Under the pieces are notes generated by a model. The model was given only the letters and a program-made list of their open reading frames with translations. It had not been told where the DNA came from and made no database searches. From an uncultured Anaerolineae bacterium (lineage in GTDB: Bacteria; Chloroflexota; Anaerolineae; Anaerolineales; Villigracilaceae): a stretch of DNA of 64,000 nucleotides. Below, one piece after another: positions 44,626 through 53,280 of this stretch. The position numbers were made by a program, and so were the translations under genes. The DNA is taken from the NCBI GenBank assembly GCA_903875215.1, contig CAIQVH010000038.1, positions 36,981 to 100,980 of the forward strand, in the 5' to 3' direction. Numbering within the stretch: the stretch's first letter is position 1; each line of letters begins with the position of its first letter.

Positions 44626-45033
44626 TTACCAGGAGCGTCCGCCGCGGTTGCTGCTGTTCCCGCTGTTGCGATCACGGCCGCCACCACCGCCACCGTAGCC
44701 GCCGCGTCCACCACCGCCGCCACGCCCACCGCCGCCGCCGAAGCCGCCGCGTCCACCACCACCGCCACCAAAGCCGCCACGCTCTTCGCGGGGGCGGGCG
44801 ATGTTGACGGTCAGGGCGCGATCGCGGAATTGCTTGCCATTGAACTGGCTGATCGCCGCCTGCGCTTCGGTCTGGTTGGACATTTCTACAAAGGCAAAGC
44901 CCTTGGAACGGCCAGTTTCACGATCCTTGATGATGGCCACCGATTGAACCGCGCCCGCCTGTGAAAACAGGGTCTTCAGTTCGTCCTCAGTGGTGTCATA
45001 CGACAAATTACCGACGTACAGTTTGGTTTCCAT
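44626..45033 (-). CDS. RRM RNA-binding protein with a Gly/Arg-rich tail
   Basis: 135 residues. One RRM (residues 1-80) with RNP2 KLYVGNLSY and RNP1 KGFAFVEM, then a tail of glycine runs broken by RGG and RGGY units. Such single-RRM proteins of cyanobacteria and Chloroflexota bind RNA, often in the cold. ATG at 45033 is set by the RRM N-terminus; about 100 bases of untranslated leader are available upstream. The Gly-rich tail explains the repetitive DNA here. Confidence 0.92.
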   Translation of the reverse strand: METKLYVGNLSYDTTEDELKTLFSQAGAVQSVAIIKDRETGRSKGFAFVEMSNQTEAQAAISQFNGKQFRDRALTVNIARPREERGGFGGGGGGRGGFGGGGGRGGGGGRGGYGGGGGGRDRNSGNSSNRGGRSW

Positions 45034-45160
45034 TTTTCTCCAATTGAATCTGGTGGTTGAAAGTTCTCGTCTGTCTGATGTGCGACGGATGGGAAACCAA
45101 TCTGCGCCCCAGTACGACAAGTCAGCAGTTATTCTAACACAAATGAGCAAAAACGTGCGT

Positions 45161-46132
45161 TCATGCGCGGCCCGGCGCCAGGTAGGCGTTCATGGCGGCC
45201 TCGCCATACAGCTGGCGATGAACGCCGCTCAGCGACCGCACCTGTTCGTAGGCATGATAGGACGACCGCACCAGCGGATTCGACTCGACCCACTTGAAGC
45301 CCAGGCTGTAGCCGTATTCGCGCAGTTCAGTGAATTCTTCCATCGAATAGTAGCGCGAAATCGGGTAGTGTTTCTTGCTCGGCTGCAGGTACTGGCCAAT
45401 GGTCAGGATGTCCACTCCCCAACTGCGCTGATCGCGCATCACAGCCTGGACTTCCTCCAGCGTCTCGCCCAGCCCCACCATCAGGCCCGATTTGGTCAGC
45501 ACCTCGGGCGCGAGTTTCTTGGCGTTGGTGAGCGTTGCCGCGGCCCAGTCGTAATGATCCTGCGGCTGGATCTGCTTGAACAGGCGCGGTACCGTTTCCA
45601 CGTTGTGGTTCAAGATCTCGGGGCGCGCTTCCATGACGATTTTCAACGCTTCAAGCGAGCCCTTAAAATCAGGAATCAGCACCTCGATCGAACAGCCGGG
45701 ATGCAGTTCGCGGATGCGCCGGATGACCATGGCAAAGATCGGCGCGCCGCCGTCGCGGCGCTCATCGCGGTTGACCGAGGTGATCACGGCATGTTTTAAA
45801 TCCATGGATTTGACCGCCTGCGCGACGCGTTCCGGCTCCAACCAGTCCATCGCATTTGGCTTGCCGTGCTTGATATCACAGAACACGCACGAGCGCGTGC
45901 AGACATCGCCGAGCATCAGGAAGGTCGCGGTGCCGCTGCCCCAGCATTCGCCCATGTTGGGGCACATGGCTTCCTCGCAGACGGTGTGCAGCGCCTTGGC
46001 GCGCATCAGTTGATGGAGACGTTCATAGGTTTCTCCGGTGGGCGCGCGCACCTTGATCCATTCGGGGCGGCGCAGCGGGGTGGTGTTGATCGTTTCGGGG
46101 TTGACCCGGTCACGGGTGGGAGAGGCAGGCAT
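45161..46132 (-). CDS. lipA: Lipoyl synthase
   Basis: 323 residues. Both iron-sulfur clusters are visible: auxiliary motif [12 protein letters not shown] and radical SAM motif CTRSCVFC, followed by [12 protein letters not shown]. The C-terminal RSSYHAYE gives the Ser ligand of the auxiliary cluster. Inserts sulfur into octanoyl groups on lipoate-dependent enzymes. Standard length; the partner lipB is not in the window. Confidence 0.95.
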   Translation of the reverse strand: MPASPTRDRVNPETINTTPLRRPEWIKVRAPTGETYERLHQLMRAKALHTVCEEAMCPNMGECWGSGTATFLMLGDVCTRSCVFCDIKHGKPNAMDWLEPERVAQAVKSMDLKHAVITSVNRDERRDGGAPIFAMVIRRIRELHPGCSIEVLIPDFKGSLEALKIVMEARPEILNHNVETVPRLFKQIQPQDHYDWAAATLTNAKKLAPEVLTKSGLMVGLGETLEEVQAVMRDQRSWGVDILTIGQYLQPSKKHYPISRYYSMEEFTELREYGYSLGFKWVESNPLVRSSYHAYEQVRSLSGVHRQLYGEAAMNAYLAPGRA

Positions 46133-46188
46133 ACGGGTGGGTTCCTTCCGGTAAATTCTTCAAATTGTACCCGAGAAGTGCAGGAAAC

Positions 46189-47508
46189 TTACCGGGATTG
46201 AGCGTTTCTGCGCACTTTCAAGCGGATCCCCTGCACAGCCACCACCGTCACCTTTTCTCCGGGCTGGATGGCTCCGCCAGCCTCGTCGGCCAGTTCCACG
46301 CTCCATAATTCGCCGCGCACCTGTGCCTGCCCATGCGGATTGATCTCGCCGCGGGCCACGCCCGTCGCGCCAAGCAGTGTTTCGGAGCCAGATTGAACAG
46401 GCGCTTTTTGAGCCCGCAACCCGATGCCAACCAGCAGCGCAAAACTGGCGCCCACCGTCAACCCGGTGGCAATTACCAATGGAATGGAAACGCGCTGAAA
46501 CTGCGGCACATTCGGTGAATTGAACAACACCAGCGCCCCGACGATGAACGCCCCGATTCCGGCTGCCGTTAAAGCGCCGTGCGTCGGCGCTTTGATATCC
46601 AGTACGAACAACACAAATGCGATCAGCATGAACAGCGCGCCAAACCAGTTGACCGGTAAAACACCCAGCCCGTAACCCGCCAGCGCCAGCGCCACCGCGC
46701 CGATGAAACCCGCCACCCAGCCGCCCGGGCTGGAAAGCTCGATCAGAATGGCCTGCACACCAATCGTCAGCAGCAGGAAGGAAATGTTCGGGTTGACCAG
46801 GATGGCCAGCAGCTGTTCGATAAACGTCATCGGCAGCGCATCGGCGCGGGTGTGCGCAGTAGCCAGGGTCATTTCCTGGTCGGCCACCGTCACAGTGTAC
46901 CCATCCAGCTGTTTCAGCAAGTCAGTCAGACCGGCGGCGCTGAAATCTACCAGGCCGGCCTCCAGCGCCTCGCTGGCCGAGACGGCCTGGGCCTGTGTGA
47001 TGGTCGCTTCCGCCAGGTCAACCGCCTGTGGGCTGCGGCGCGCCGCTAGCGTGCGCACCAGCGCAGTGAGCGCTTCCATCTCTTTTTTTTGCGCCGTGGC
47101 CCCCAGATCCTGGCCGCTGGCATCGATCGGGCTGGCTGCGCCAATGATCGTTTCCGGCGCCATGGCCGCCGCGTGGCCCGCCAGCGTGATCAGCGTCCCT
47201 GCCGAACCGGCCATCGCCCCGCGCGGTGTAACATAGACGACGATCGGCACGCGGCTCTGGCGCATGGCCGCGACAATCTCGGTCATCGTGCCAATGCCCC
47301 CGCCAGGCGTATTCAACTGCAGCACCAACAGATCATAGCCCTGCTGGTCGGCCACCTCAATCCCGCGCAGGATATAGTCACGCATGGCCGGGGTGACCAC
47401 GCCGTTGGCGGTCAGCACCAGCACGCGCGTCTCAGCCTGCGCCAGCGCCGGGCGGGCCAGCAGCAGCGCCGCAGCCAGGAAGATCAAAACCAGGGTTGCT
47501 CGTCTCAT
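46189..47508 (-). CDS. NfeD-family membrane serine protease
   Basis: 439 residues. Signal peptide, then a ClpP-class protease domain (LQLNTPGGGIGTMTEI, catalytic Ser in GAMAGSAGTLI), five to six membrane helices and a C-terminal OB-like domain (GVARGEINPHGQAQVRGELW). This is the long form of NfeD (STOPP), which cuts partner stomatin/SPFH proteins; no SPFH gene is adjacent. The ATG at 47508 has GGAG nine bases upstream; the in-frame ATG five codons earlier has no such site. Confidence 0.88.
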   Translation of the reverse strand: MRRATLVLIFLAAALLLARPALAQAETRVLVLTANGVVTPAMRDYILRGIEVADQQGYDLLVLQLNTPGGGIGTMTEIVAAMRQSRVPIVVYVTPRGAMAGSAGTLITLAGHAAAMAPETIIGAASPIDASGQDLGATAQKKEMEALTALVRTLAARRSPQAVDLAEATITQAQAVSASEALEAGLVDFSAAGLTDLLKQLDGYTVTVADQEMTLATAHTRADALPMTFIEQLLAILVNPNISFLLLTIGVQAILIELSSPGGWVAGFIGAVALALAGYGLGVLPVNWFGALFMLIAFVLFVLDIKAPTHGALTAAGIGAFIVGALVLFNSPNVPQFQRVSIPLVIATGLTVGASFALLVGIGLRAQKAPVQSGSETLLGATGVARGEINPHGQAQVRGELWSVELADEAGGAIQPGEKVTVVAVQGIRLKVRRNAQSR

Positions 47509-47571
47509 CGTTTTTTGCTCCATGAAACGATTATAAACCGGATGCCGACGCGCGCACCCGGCCCAATGTGG

Positions 47572-48327
47572 CTAAAACAGCCCTTCCAGGTACTGCCGCG
47601 TGCGCTCCTGCTGCGGATGGTTGAAGACCTCCTGCGCCGGCCCGGCCTCCACCACCTCGCCCAGGTACATAAAAATGACATGCTCGGCCAGGCGTTTGGC
47701 CTGCCGCAGGGTATGGGTCACCACCACCGTGGTGTACTGGCTCTTCAACTCAAGCAGTTTCTTTTCAATATGCTGCGAGGAGATCGGGTCAAGCGCCGAG
47801 GTCGGTTCATCGCCCAGGATGATCTCCGGCTCAACCGCCAGGCCGCGCGCCAGGCACAGGCGCTGCTGCTGACCAATGGAAAGACTCGTAGCCGGATCAT
47901 GCATCCGTTTTTTGACTTCCTCCCACAGCCCGGCCAGCTCCAGGTAATGCCGCACCGCATCTTTATACTCGCGTTTGTCTTTTCTCATCTGGTGGATATA
48001 CATCCCGTAAGAGACATTTTCATAAATGGACATTGGCAGCGGGGTGGGGCGCTGCGCCAGCAACCCGACGCGTTTGCGCACCTCGGTCACATCCACCGCG
48101 CTGGCATAGATATCCTGACCATCGACCAGAACCTGCCCGGAAATCTGCGTCCCGTCGGTCAGCTCGAGAAAACGATTAAGACTCTTCAGCAGGGTGGTTT
48201 TGCCACAGCCCGAAGGGCCCATGATGACGGTAATCTGCTGGCGGGGAATTTCGATATTGATCTCTTTGAGTGCCTGCTGTTTGCCGTAAAAAACGTTCAG
48301 GTTGCGAACCTGGATGTGTGAATTCAT
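47572..48327 (-). CDS. pstB: Phosphate ABC transporter ATP-binding protein
   Basis: 251 residues. Walker A GPSGCGKTT, signature LSIGQQQRLCLARGLA, Walker B ILGDEPTSALDP. PstB normally has LSGGQQQR, so the second Gly of the signature is Ile here. Last gene of pstSCAB; no phoU follows. Confidence 0.93.
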   Translation of the reverse strand: MNSHIQVRNLNVFYGKQQALKEINIEIPRQQITVIMGPSGCGKTTLLKSLNRFLELTDGTQISGQVLVDGQDIYASAVDVTEVRKRVGLLAQRPTPLPMSIYENVSYGMYIHQMRKDKREYKDAVRHYLELAGLWEEVKKRMHDPATSLSIGQQQRLCLARGLAVEPEIILGDEPTSALDPISSQHIEKKLLELKSQYTTVVVTHTLRQAKRLAEHVIFMYLGEVVEAGPAQEVFNHPQQERTRQYLEGLF

Positions 48328-48337
48328 GGTCTGTTCC

Positions 48338-49201
48338 TTACCGAATGGTGTATTTGTTCAACCGCGCCGAAATCCAGCGCGAGCCAAAACTGACCAGCAG
48401 AACGATGATGGTCAAGATCAGAGCCGAGGCGTAGCCGCGTTCGCGCACCTCGGGGTAGGGCGTGCTCAATTGGAATAAGACTGCCAGGGGCAGAGAAGCG
48501 GTCGGGCGCAGCAGCGAGGTCGGCAGGCGGTCGGTGTACCCGGCAGTAAATAAGACGGAGGCCGCATCTCCAATTCCGCGCCCAAAGGCCAGCAAAACGG
48601 CGGTGACGATGCCGGGCAGCATCTGGCGCGTCACCACGCGCAATGAAACTTCCAATCGAGTGGAACCCAACGCCAAGGCAGCCTGTTCCAGGTCGCGCGG
48701 CATGCGGCGCACAACTTCATCCATGGCGCGTGTCATGATGGGAAGTTCCACCAGCGCCAGGACGAGGATGCCCGCCAGAAGCGAGGCGCGCAGCCCGAGC
48801 GCGATCATCAGCGTAAAGCCGAATGCGCCGTATACAATGGAGGGAATGCCCCAGAGCACATCCAACGCCAGGCGCACGTAGCGGCCCCAGGCCGAGGTCT
48901 CCAGGTAGGTTTGCAGGTACAGAGCAATGGGCAGGCTGAAGAGCAGCGCCAGCAACGTCCCGCCGCTGGCCAGGTAAAGCGATCCGAGAATGGCATTCAA
49001 TACACCACCCGCTTTGCCCATGTAGAAACCGCCCTTGGGCGTTTGTGTGACCATTTCCCAGGTCAGCGCAGGCAGACCGCGCGAGATGATCGTCCACAGG
49101 ATCAGCCCCAGGCTCCCGGCGACGGCCAGGAAGGACAAGATCATTACAATTCTCACCAGGGATTCGATGATATGGCGGCGTTTCCAGGGGTTTTTGAGCA
49201 T
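48338..49201 (-). CDS. pstA: Phosphate ABC transporter permease
   Basis: 287 residues, six helices. Typical PstA segments are KAGGVLNAILGSLYLASGGTL and RRMPRDLEQAALALGSTRLE (EAA loop). Ten bases separate it from pstB, and 74 from pstC. Confidence 0.92.
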   Translation of the reverse strand: MLKNPWKRRHIIESLVRIVMILSFLAVAGSLGLILWTIISRGLPALTWEMVTQTPKGGFYMGKAGGVLNAILGSLYLASGGTLLALLFSLPIALYLQTYLETSAWGRYVRLALDVLWGIPSIVYGAFGFTLMIALGLRASLLAGILVLALVELPIMTRAMDEVVRRMPRDLEQAALALGSTRLEVSLRVVTRQMLPGIVTAVLLAFGRGIGDAASVLFTAGYTDRLPTSLLRPTASLPLAVLFQLSTPYPEVRERGYASALILTIIVLLVSFGSRWISARLNKYTIR

Positions 49202-49275
49202 TTTCTATCCTTTTGATAGGTCTCTCTGCCCGTTCCAGGCGGCGGATAGGCCAACCCGGTCAGGCGCGGGAGGCG

Positions 49276-50256
49276 TCATTTCATAAAACGTTTCAAGACC
49301 AGCGTGGCGGCGATATTAAAGATCAGGATGACTCCCAGCAAAATCAGCGCGGCGCACAACAAAGCGGCATCATAGAGCGGGATGGACATCATGTCACCGT
49401 AATTGTTGGCGATCAGCGCCGGCAGCGGGTAAGCGGCATCGAAGAGCGAACCGGGAACCTGTGGCACATTGCCGACCACCATTAAAACGGCGATGGTTTC
49501 ACCGAAAGCGCGCGAGGCGCCCAACACGATCCCGGCGATGATGCCGGGCAGCACCTGCGGCAGCACCACGCGCCGGATGGTTTCCCATCTCGTCGCGCCG
49601 ATCGCCAACGAGGCAAAGCGCAGGTCATTGGGCACCGTGGCGAAAATCTCAAAGACGACCGAAATCACCAGCGGGGCGATCATCACCGCCAGCACGATTC
49701 CGCCCGCCAGGATGCTAAAACCTGTGGGCGAATTGACCGCCATAAAAGGCAGAAAAGCCAGCCAGCGTTTGGAAAATGGCGCGAGAAAGGTCTCCACAAA
49801 GGGCACAATCGCCAACAGGCCCCAAACCCCGTAGACCACCGGCGGAATGGCAGCCAGCAGGTCGAGCACTGGTTTGGCGATTGAGCGGGTGAAGGCGTGG
49901 GCATATTCGGCCAGGTAGATGGAAACCAGCAGGCAGGGAGGCACTGCCAGCCCGACTCCCACCACCGTCACCCAGAAGGTGCCCACGATGAACGGCCAAA
50001 AGCCGAACAAGCCCTGGCTCGGCTTCCAGATGCTTCCAAACAGCAACTCTTTCAGAGAATAGGCGCTCAAGATCGGCCAGGAGCGCAGCAACAGCCCAAT
50101 CGTCACGGCGCTGATCAGGAACAACGGCAGCAGCGTGATGACCATGAAGGTGTTGCGGGCAGCCCGCTCCGTCCGGCTTCTGAACGCCGCAGAAGGCCGG
50201 GGGGGCCGACCTTCTGGGATGGTATTTTCAGTTGTAGCAAACTGTTTTTGAGCCAT
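49276..50256 (-). CDS. pstC: Phosphate ABC transporter permease
   Basis: 326 residues. FWPFIVGTFWVTVVGVGLAVP, PPVVYGVWGLLA and the EAA loop with RFASLAIGATRWETIRRVVLPQ match PstC. Begins three bases after the pstS stop. Confidence 0.93.
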   Translation of the reverse strand: MAQKQFATTENTIPEGRPPRPSAAFRSRTERAARNTFMVITLLPLFLISAVTIGLLLRSWPILSAYSLKELLFGSIWKPSQGLFGFWPFIVGTFWVTVVGVGLAVPPCLLVSIYLAEYAHAFTRSIAKPVLDLLAAIPPVVYGVWGLLAIVPFVETFLAPFSKRWLAFLPFMAVNSPTGFSILAGGIVLAVMIAPLVISVVFEIFATVPNDLRFASLAIGATRWETIRRVVLPQVLPGIIAGIVLGASRAFGETIAVLMVVGNVPQVPGSLFDAAYPLPALIANNYGDMMSIPLYDAALLCAALILLGVILIFNIAATLVLKRFMK

Positions 50257-50259
50257 GGT

Positions 50260-51312
50260 TTATTTCAACTTTGCCAGCGCCTCAGCCTGCTGCTCGGTGG
50301 TCAGCGGCACGTAGCCGGCCTGGTCAAGATATTGCTGGCCATCGGTCAAGATCCATTCGATAAAGGCCAGAGTCAGCCCGGTGGGTTTGCCTTTGGTCGC
50401 CAGATTTTCAAAGCGGGCGGGCGGAGAGGGATACTTTTCAGAAGCAACCGCCGCCACAGCTTCCCGGGTGGTTTTGAAATATTCATCGGCGTCGGCCTGA
50501 CCGTTCTGGTTGACATCCACCGGCGCGACCATTGCCCCGGCGACCAATCCACCACCAGCCAGATCGAACACGCTGTTCAGGTTGCTGTACCCAATTCCCA
50601 ACGAATCTTTGATCACGGTATCGACGAGGGCCGGTTCACCGTTGACGCCGATGCCCTTTATGTCATCCTGGACCTTGCCACCTGAGAACCTGGCCCACAT
50701 TTCGCCCGCGCCGCAGGCATCCGAGCGGGTGTAGACATGGATTTCATCCTTGATTTCGGGCTTGCCAACCACTTCGCCCCAGGTTTTCACCTCGCCGGTG
50801 ACGAAAATCTTATTGAACATCGCCTGGCTGATGCCCTGGGCCGTGATCTCGGCTGCCACCGGGTTGTTGGCGCTGATGACGGGAAATACCGCGTCCTTGG
50901 TGACCGACACCCAGAAAGCGCCCTTGTCTTCTTCTTCGGTCTTGATGGAGCGAGAGATCATCCCGATATCCACCGTGCCCGAAAGCATATCGGTCATCCC
51001 CTTGCCAGCGCCGCCACCCTGCACGTCAAATTGCACATCCGGATGCAGCTTGGAGAATTCATCCGCCCAAACGGTCATCATCGGATAAAGCGCAAAAGCG
51101 CCCGAAACGCTGATGGTGCCGCTCAACGGTTCTTCTGTCGGAACTGCAGTAGCAACAGGCTCTTGCACAGCAGCCGGAGCTTCAGTCGCCTCAGGTTCCT
51201 GAATGGCAGGGGCCTCGGCGGGGGCCGGGGTGGCAGCTGTCCCGCACGCTGCCAGCAGCAGCGCGCCAAATAAGATCAGAACAGCCAGCAGTAGAGAAAG
51301 TTTCTTGTACAT
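50260..51312 (-). CDS. pstS: Phosphate-binding lipoprotein
   Basis: 350 residues. Lipoprotein signal ending LLAAC (Cys 23), Pro/Glu-rich linker, then a PstS-like domain: SGAFALYPMMTVWADEF, GGGAGKGMTDMLSGTVDIG and ISRSIKTEEE. Captures phosphate outside the membrane for PstCAB. GGAGG lies seven bases ahead of the ATG. Regulatory repeats upstream are listed separately. Confidence 0.92.
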   Translation of the reverse strand: MYKKLSLLLAVLILFGALLLAACGTAATPAPAEAPAIQEPEATEAPAAVQEPVATAVPTEEPLSGTISVSGAFALYPMMTVWADEFSKLHPDVQFDVQGGGAGKGMTDMLSGTVDIGMISRSIKTEEEDKGAFWVSVTKDAVFPVISANNPVAAEITAQGISQAMFNKIFVTGEVKTWGEVVGKPEIKDEIHVYTRSDACGAGEMWARFSGGKVQDDIKGIGVNGEPALVDTVIKDSLGIGYSNLNSVFDLAGGGLVAGAMVAPVDVNQNGQADADEYFKTTREAVAAVASEKYPSPPARFENLATKGKPTGLTLAFIEWILTDGQQYLDQAGYVPLTTEQQAEALAKLK

Positions 51313-51347
51313 CGATTGCCTCCAAACGGATTATTGTTTATTAAGTC

Positions 51348-51441
51348 TATAGAATTAGTTGGATTATCCATCCAAAAGAAGGCCGCTTTTCAACGGGGTT
51401 ATATCCTACTAATTCACTGGGACTTATAGAGTTAGTTTAAT
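51348..51441. promoter_or_regulatory. Repeated operator-like motif upstream of pstS
   Basis: GAATTAGTTGGAT ends the box at 51348-51364; its inverted relative ATCCTACTAATTC is at 51403-51415; a second direct box TATAGAGTTAGTT lies at 51425-51437. The two direct boxes share 12 of 13 bases (TATAGAATTAGTT). The rest of the 51313-51552 intergenic region is AT-rich and holds no ORF. Confidence 0.5.
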
Positions 51442-51552
51442 AATGTTTTGCGATTTTGTCAATATTCAGAGACTGAATTTTGACATGACTTTTGTCACTT
51501 CCCGGTCACCGGCTTGACCAGCGCCGCCCGTCACGGTAGAATACTTAACACT

Positions 51553-51624
51553 GCGGGAGTCGCCAAGCGGTAAGGCATCAGCCTTCCAAGCTGATATTCG
51601 CGGGTTCGAATCCCGTCTCCCGCT
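51553..51624 (+). tRNA. tRNA-Gly (TCC)
   Basis: Acceptor stem GCGGGAG/CTCCCGC, anticodon loop CTTCCAA giving TCC, T-loop GGTTCGAATCC. 72 bases; the 3' CCA is not encoded. Confidence 0.96.
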
Positions 51625-51632
51625 CTCCAGCT

Positions 51633-51668
51633 CCGAGTGTCAAGTGGCCCATGGCACTTGACACTCGG
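51633..51668 (+). repeat. 14-bp perfect inverted repeat between the tRNA genes
   Basis: CCGAGTGTCAAGTG and its complement with an 8-base loop. Followed by TTCTTAAA rather than a T-run. May act as a processing hairpin or terminator for tRNA-Gly. Confidence 0.7.
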
Positions 51669-51679
51669 TTCTTAAACAC

Positions 51680-51755
51680 GGGCCCGTGGCGCAGTGGTTA
51701 GCGCAGGGGACTCATAATCTCTTGGTCGCTGGTTCGACTCCAGCCGGGCCCACCA
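51680..51755 (+). tRNA. tRNA-Met (CAT)
   Basis: Acceptor GGGCCCG/CGGGCCC, anticodon loop CTCATAA (CAT), T-arm GCTGGTTCGACTCCAGC, CCA encoded. The anticodon-arm wording GACTCATAATC fits elongator Met rather than initiator. The last gene before the plasmid-like module, so a likely integration site. Confidence 0.95.
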
Positions 51756-51778
51756 AATATAGCGGTATCAAAGTCCAT

Positions 51779-51801
51779 AGCCCCCATATCTGGGGGCTTT
51801 T
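51779..51801 (+). terminator. Terminator after the tRNA genes
   Basis: AGCCCCCA/TGGGGGCT stem with a TATC loop and TTTT directly after. Confidence 0.75.
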
Positions 51802-51906
51802 GGTACCAAAAATGCCTATATAGAATATATGTTCTAATTACATTTGCAGTAAAATTGCAGTAGTAGGTGGGGGCTCAGTTCAAAGGAATGGGTATCGCTT
51901 GTGCAT

Positions 51907-51942
51907 GGGCGGTAGGAAACCTTTACAGGTTTCCTACCGCCC
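51907..51942. repeat. 16-bp perfect hairpin upstream of parA
   Basis: GGGCGGTAGGAAACCT, TTAC loop, exact complement. It is 36 bases before the parA ATG. No T-run follows, so a terminator is unlikely; a site for a DNA-binding protein or a structured leader is possible. The rest of 51756-51978 has a repeated TTGCAGTA pair near 51843-51862 and no ORF. Confidence 0.75.
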
Positions 51943-51978
51943 TATTCGATTAACCCATCTCTTGCTCAAGGACAAAAA

Positions 51979-52740
51979 ATGAAAATCATCACCATTGCCA
52001 ACCAGAAAGGCGGCGTTGGGAAGACTACTTCTGCGGTAACTCTGGCACATGGCTTGGCTTTGACCAGACAGCGTACTCTTTTAGTGGATTTGGACCCACA
52101 GGGGCACGTGGCTTTTGCCCTGGGCGCAGAAAAAGCTCCCGGCCTGTATCGACTGATCGTGGATGAAGAATCCATCGAACAGGTGGCCGTGAATACCCGC
52201 GAAAACCTGGACATCATCCCCGGCGACAAGCGCACGGAAAAAGCCAAGCGAACTGTAGTCATCTCCAATTTTCCCACCGAAATTCTTTCCCGAATTCTCC
52301 AGCAGGCTGACTACGATGTTGTCATTCTCGACATGGCTCCCTCGCTGGATGTCCTGCACGTCTCGGCCCTGATGGCCAGCGACTGGGTCATCATCCCCAC
52401 CAAGCTGGATGCAATGGCCGTGGATGGGGTCAACGAAGTGCTGCGTTCGATGGGTGAAGTGGTTGAGCGCGGACACCGGCTGGGATACAGTATCCTGCCC
52501 ACCTTTTTTGACCGCACCACCCGCGAAACCATTGTCCAGCTACAGGCGCTGGTCGAAACCTTCAAAGGGCACGTCTGGCCTCCCATTCCCCAGGATACTC
52601 ATGCCCGCGAAGCCCCGGCTTACGGCAAGAGCTTATGGGAATACTGCTCCAAATCCCCGGCAGTGATGGGCTATGGCAACAGCCTGGTTGCCGGGTATGC
52701 CAGCACGCTCAAGCGCACCGTGGAGGTGATCTGTGAATAA
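51979..52740 (+). CDS. ParA/Soj-type partition ATPase
   Basis: 253 residues. Deviant Walker A KGGVGKTT near residue 10, [13 protein letters not shown] (A'), [11 protein letters not shown] (Walker B). No N-terminal DNA-binding domain, so it is the short type (Ib) that pairs with a small ribbon-helix-helix protein, which is exactly the next gene. Segregates plasmids or low-copy elements. Overlaps that gene by eight bases. Confidence 0.93.
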   Translation: MKIITIANQKGGVGKTTSAVTLAHGLALTRQRTLLVDLDPQGHVAFALGAEKAPGLYRLIVDEESIEQVAVNTRENLDIIPGDKRTEKAKRTVVISNFPTEILSRILQQADYDVVILDMAPSLDVLHVSALMASDWVIIPTKLDAMAVDGVNEVLRSMGEVVERGHRLGYSILPTFFDRTTRETIVQLQALVETFKGHVWPPIPQDTHAREAPAYGKSLWEYCSKSPAVMGYGNSLVAGYASTLKRTVEVICE

Positions 52741-53083
52741 CAGTCTGACCAGACGCCCTGCCATTGACCCGGCGGTTGCCGATATCCTCGAAGGCGCGGA
52801 ACGCAAGAAGCGTCTGGCCAGCATGCCCAGATCCGAACGCGCAAAAGCTCGCAAGGAGGCCGCCCGGCACAAGGTCGGTCTGGACCTGCCGCCCGAACTG
52901 CACGAAACGCTGCGCCAGATCGCAAACCAGGAACAGGTTTCGATTTCGAGCCTGGTGGCGTTCCTATCCCAGCATGGAGTCGAGGAATATCGAGCGGGAA
53001 AGATCGCCCTCGATCCACACAAACGTCTTTCGCGCTGCGCCCGTTTCGAGTATGTGCTGGTGCTCGGCCAAAACGATGAATAA
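52733..53083 (+). CDS. Ribbon-helix-helix partner of ParA
   Basis: 116 residues, GTG start preceded by GGAGGTGAT. Basic N-terminal half ([20 protein letters not shown]), then [20 protein letters not shown] and [13 protein letters not shown], the beta-helix-helix of RHH proteins. Likely the centromere-binding protein and repressor of the par operon. The repeat cluster that starts seven bases after its stop is its best candidate site. Confidence 0.78.
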   Translation: MNNSLTRRPAIDPAVADILEGAERKKRLASMPRSERAKARKEAARHKVGLDLPPELHETLRQIANQEQVSISSLVAFLSQHGVEEYRAGKIALDPHKRLSRCARFEYVLVLGQNDE

Positions 53084-53089
53084 TTCAAA

Positions 53090-53179
53090 GTGACGCTACC
53101 GTTCTATGGAAGCCTATAGGCTGGCATGATCGGTAGCCTATGGGGAAGCGTAAAACGGTAGCCTATACGGTAGCGTCAC
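53090..53179. repeat. Repeat cluster: partition site or initiator operator
   Basis: Outer inverted pair GTGACGCTACCG (53090-53101) and CGGTAGCGTCAC (53168-53179); perfect palindrome AGCCTATAGGCT (53111-53122); direct CGGTAGCCTAT at 53131 and 53156, 25 bp apart. It lies between the RHH gene and the initiator gene. Confidence 0.8.
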
Positions 53180-53280
53180 CCTGCACAGGAAGGCCTGCAA
53201 GCGTTACGCCAGCCGAAACCGACGTAACCCCCACCCATCGCTTAAAACCCTTCCCAGGGGCTTATTTTAGGAATCACCTT

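Noticed and set aside
44493..44780. Ala/Val-rich frame near the Gly-rich tail of the RRM gene
   Set aside because: Off-frame reading of GGN codon repeats and of the terminator; not a gene.
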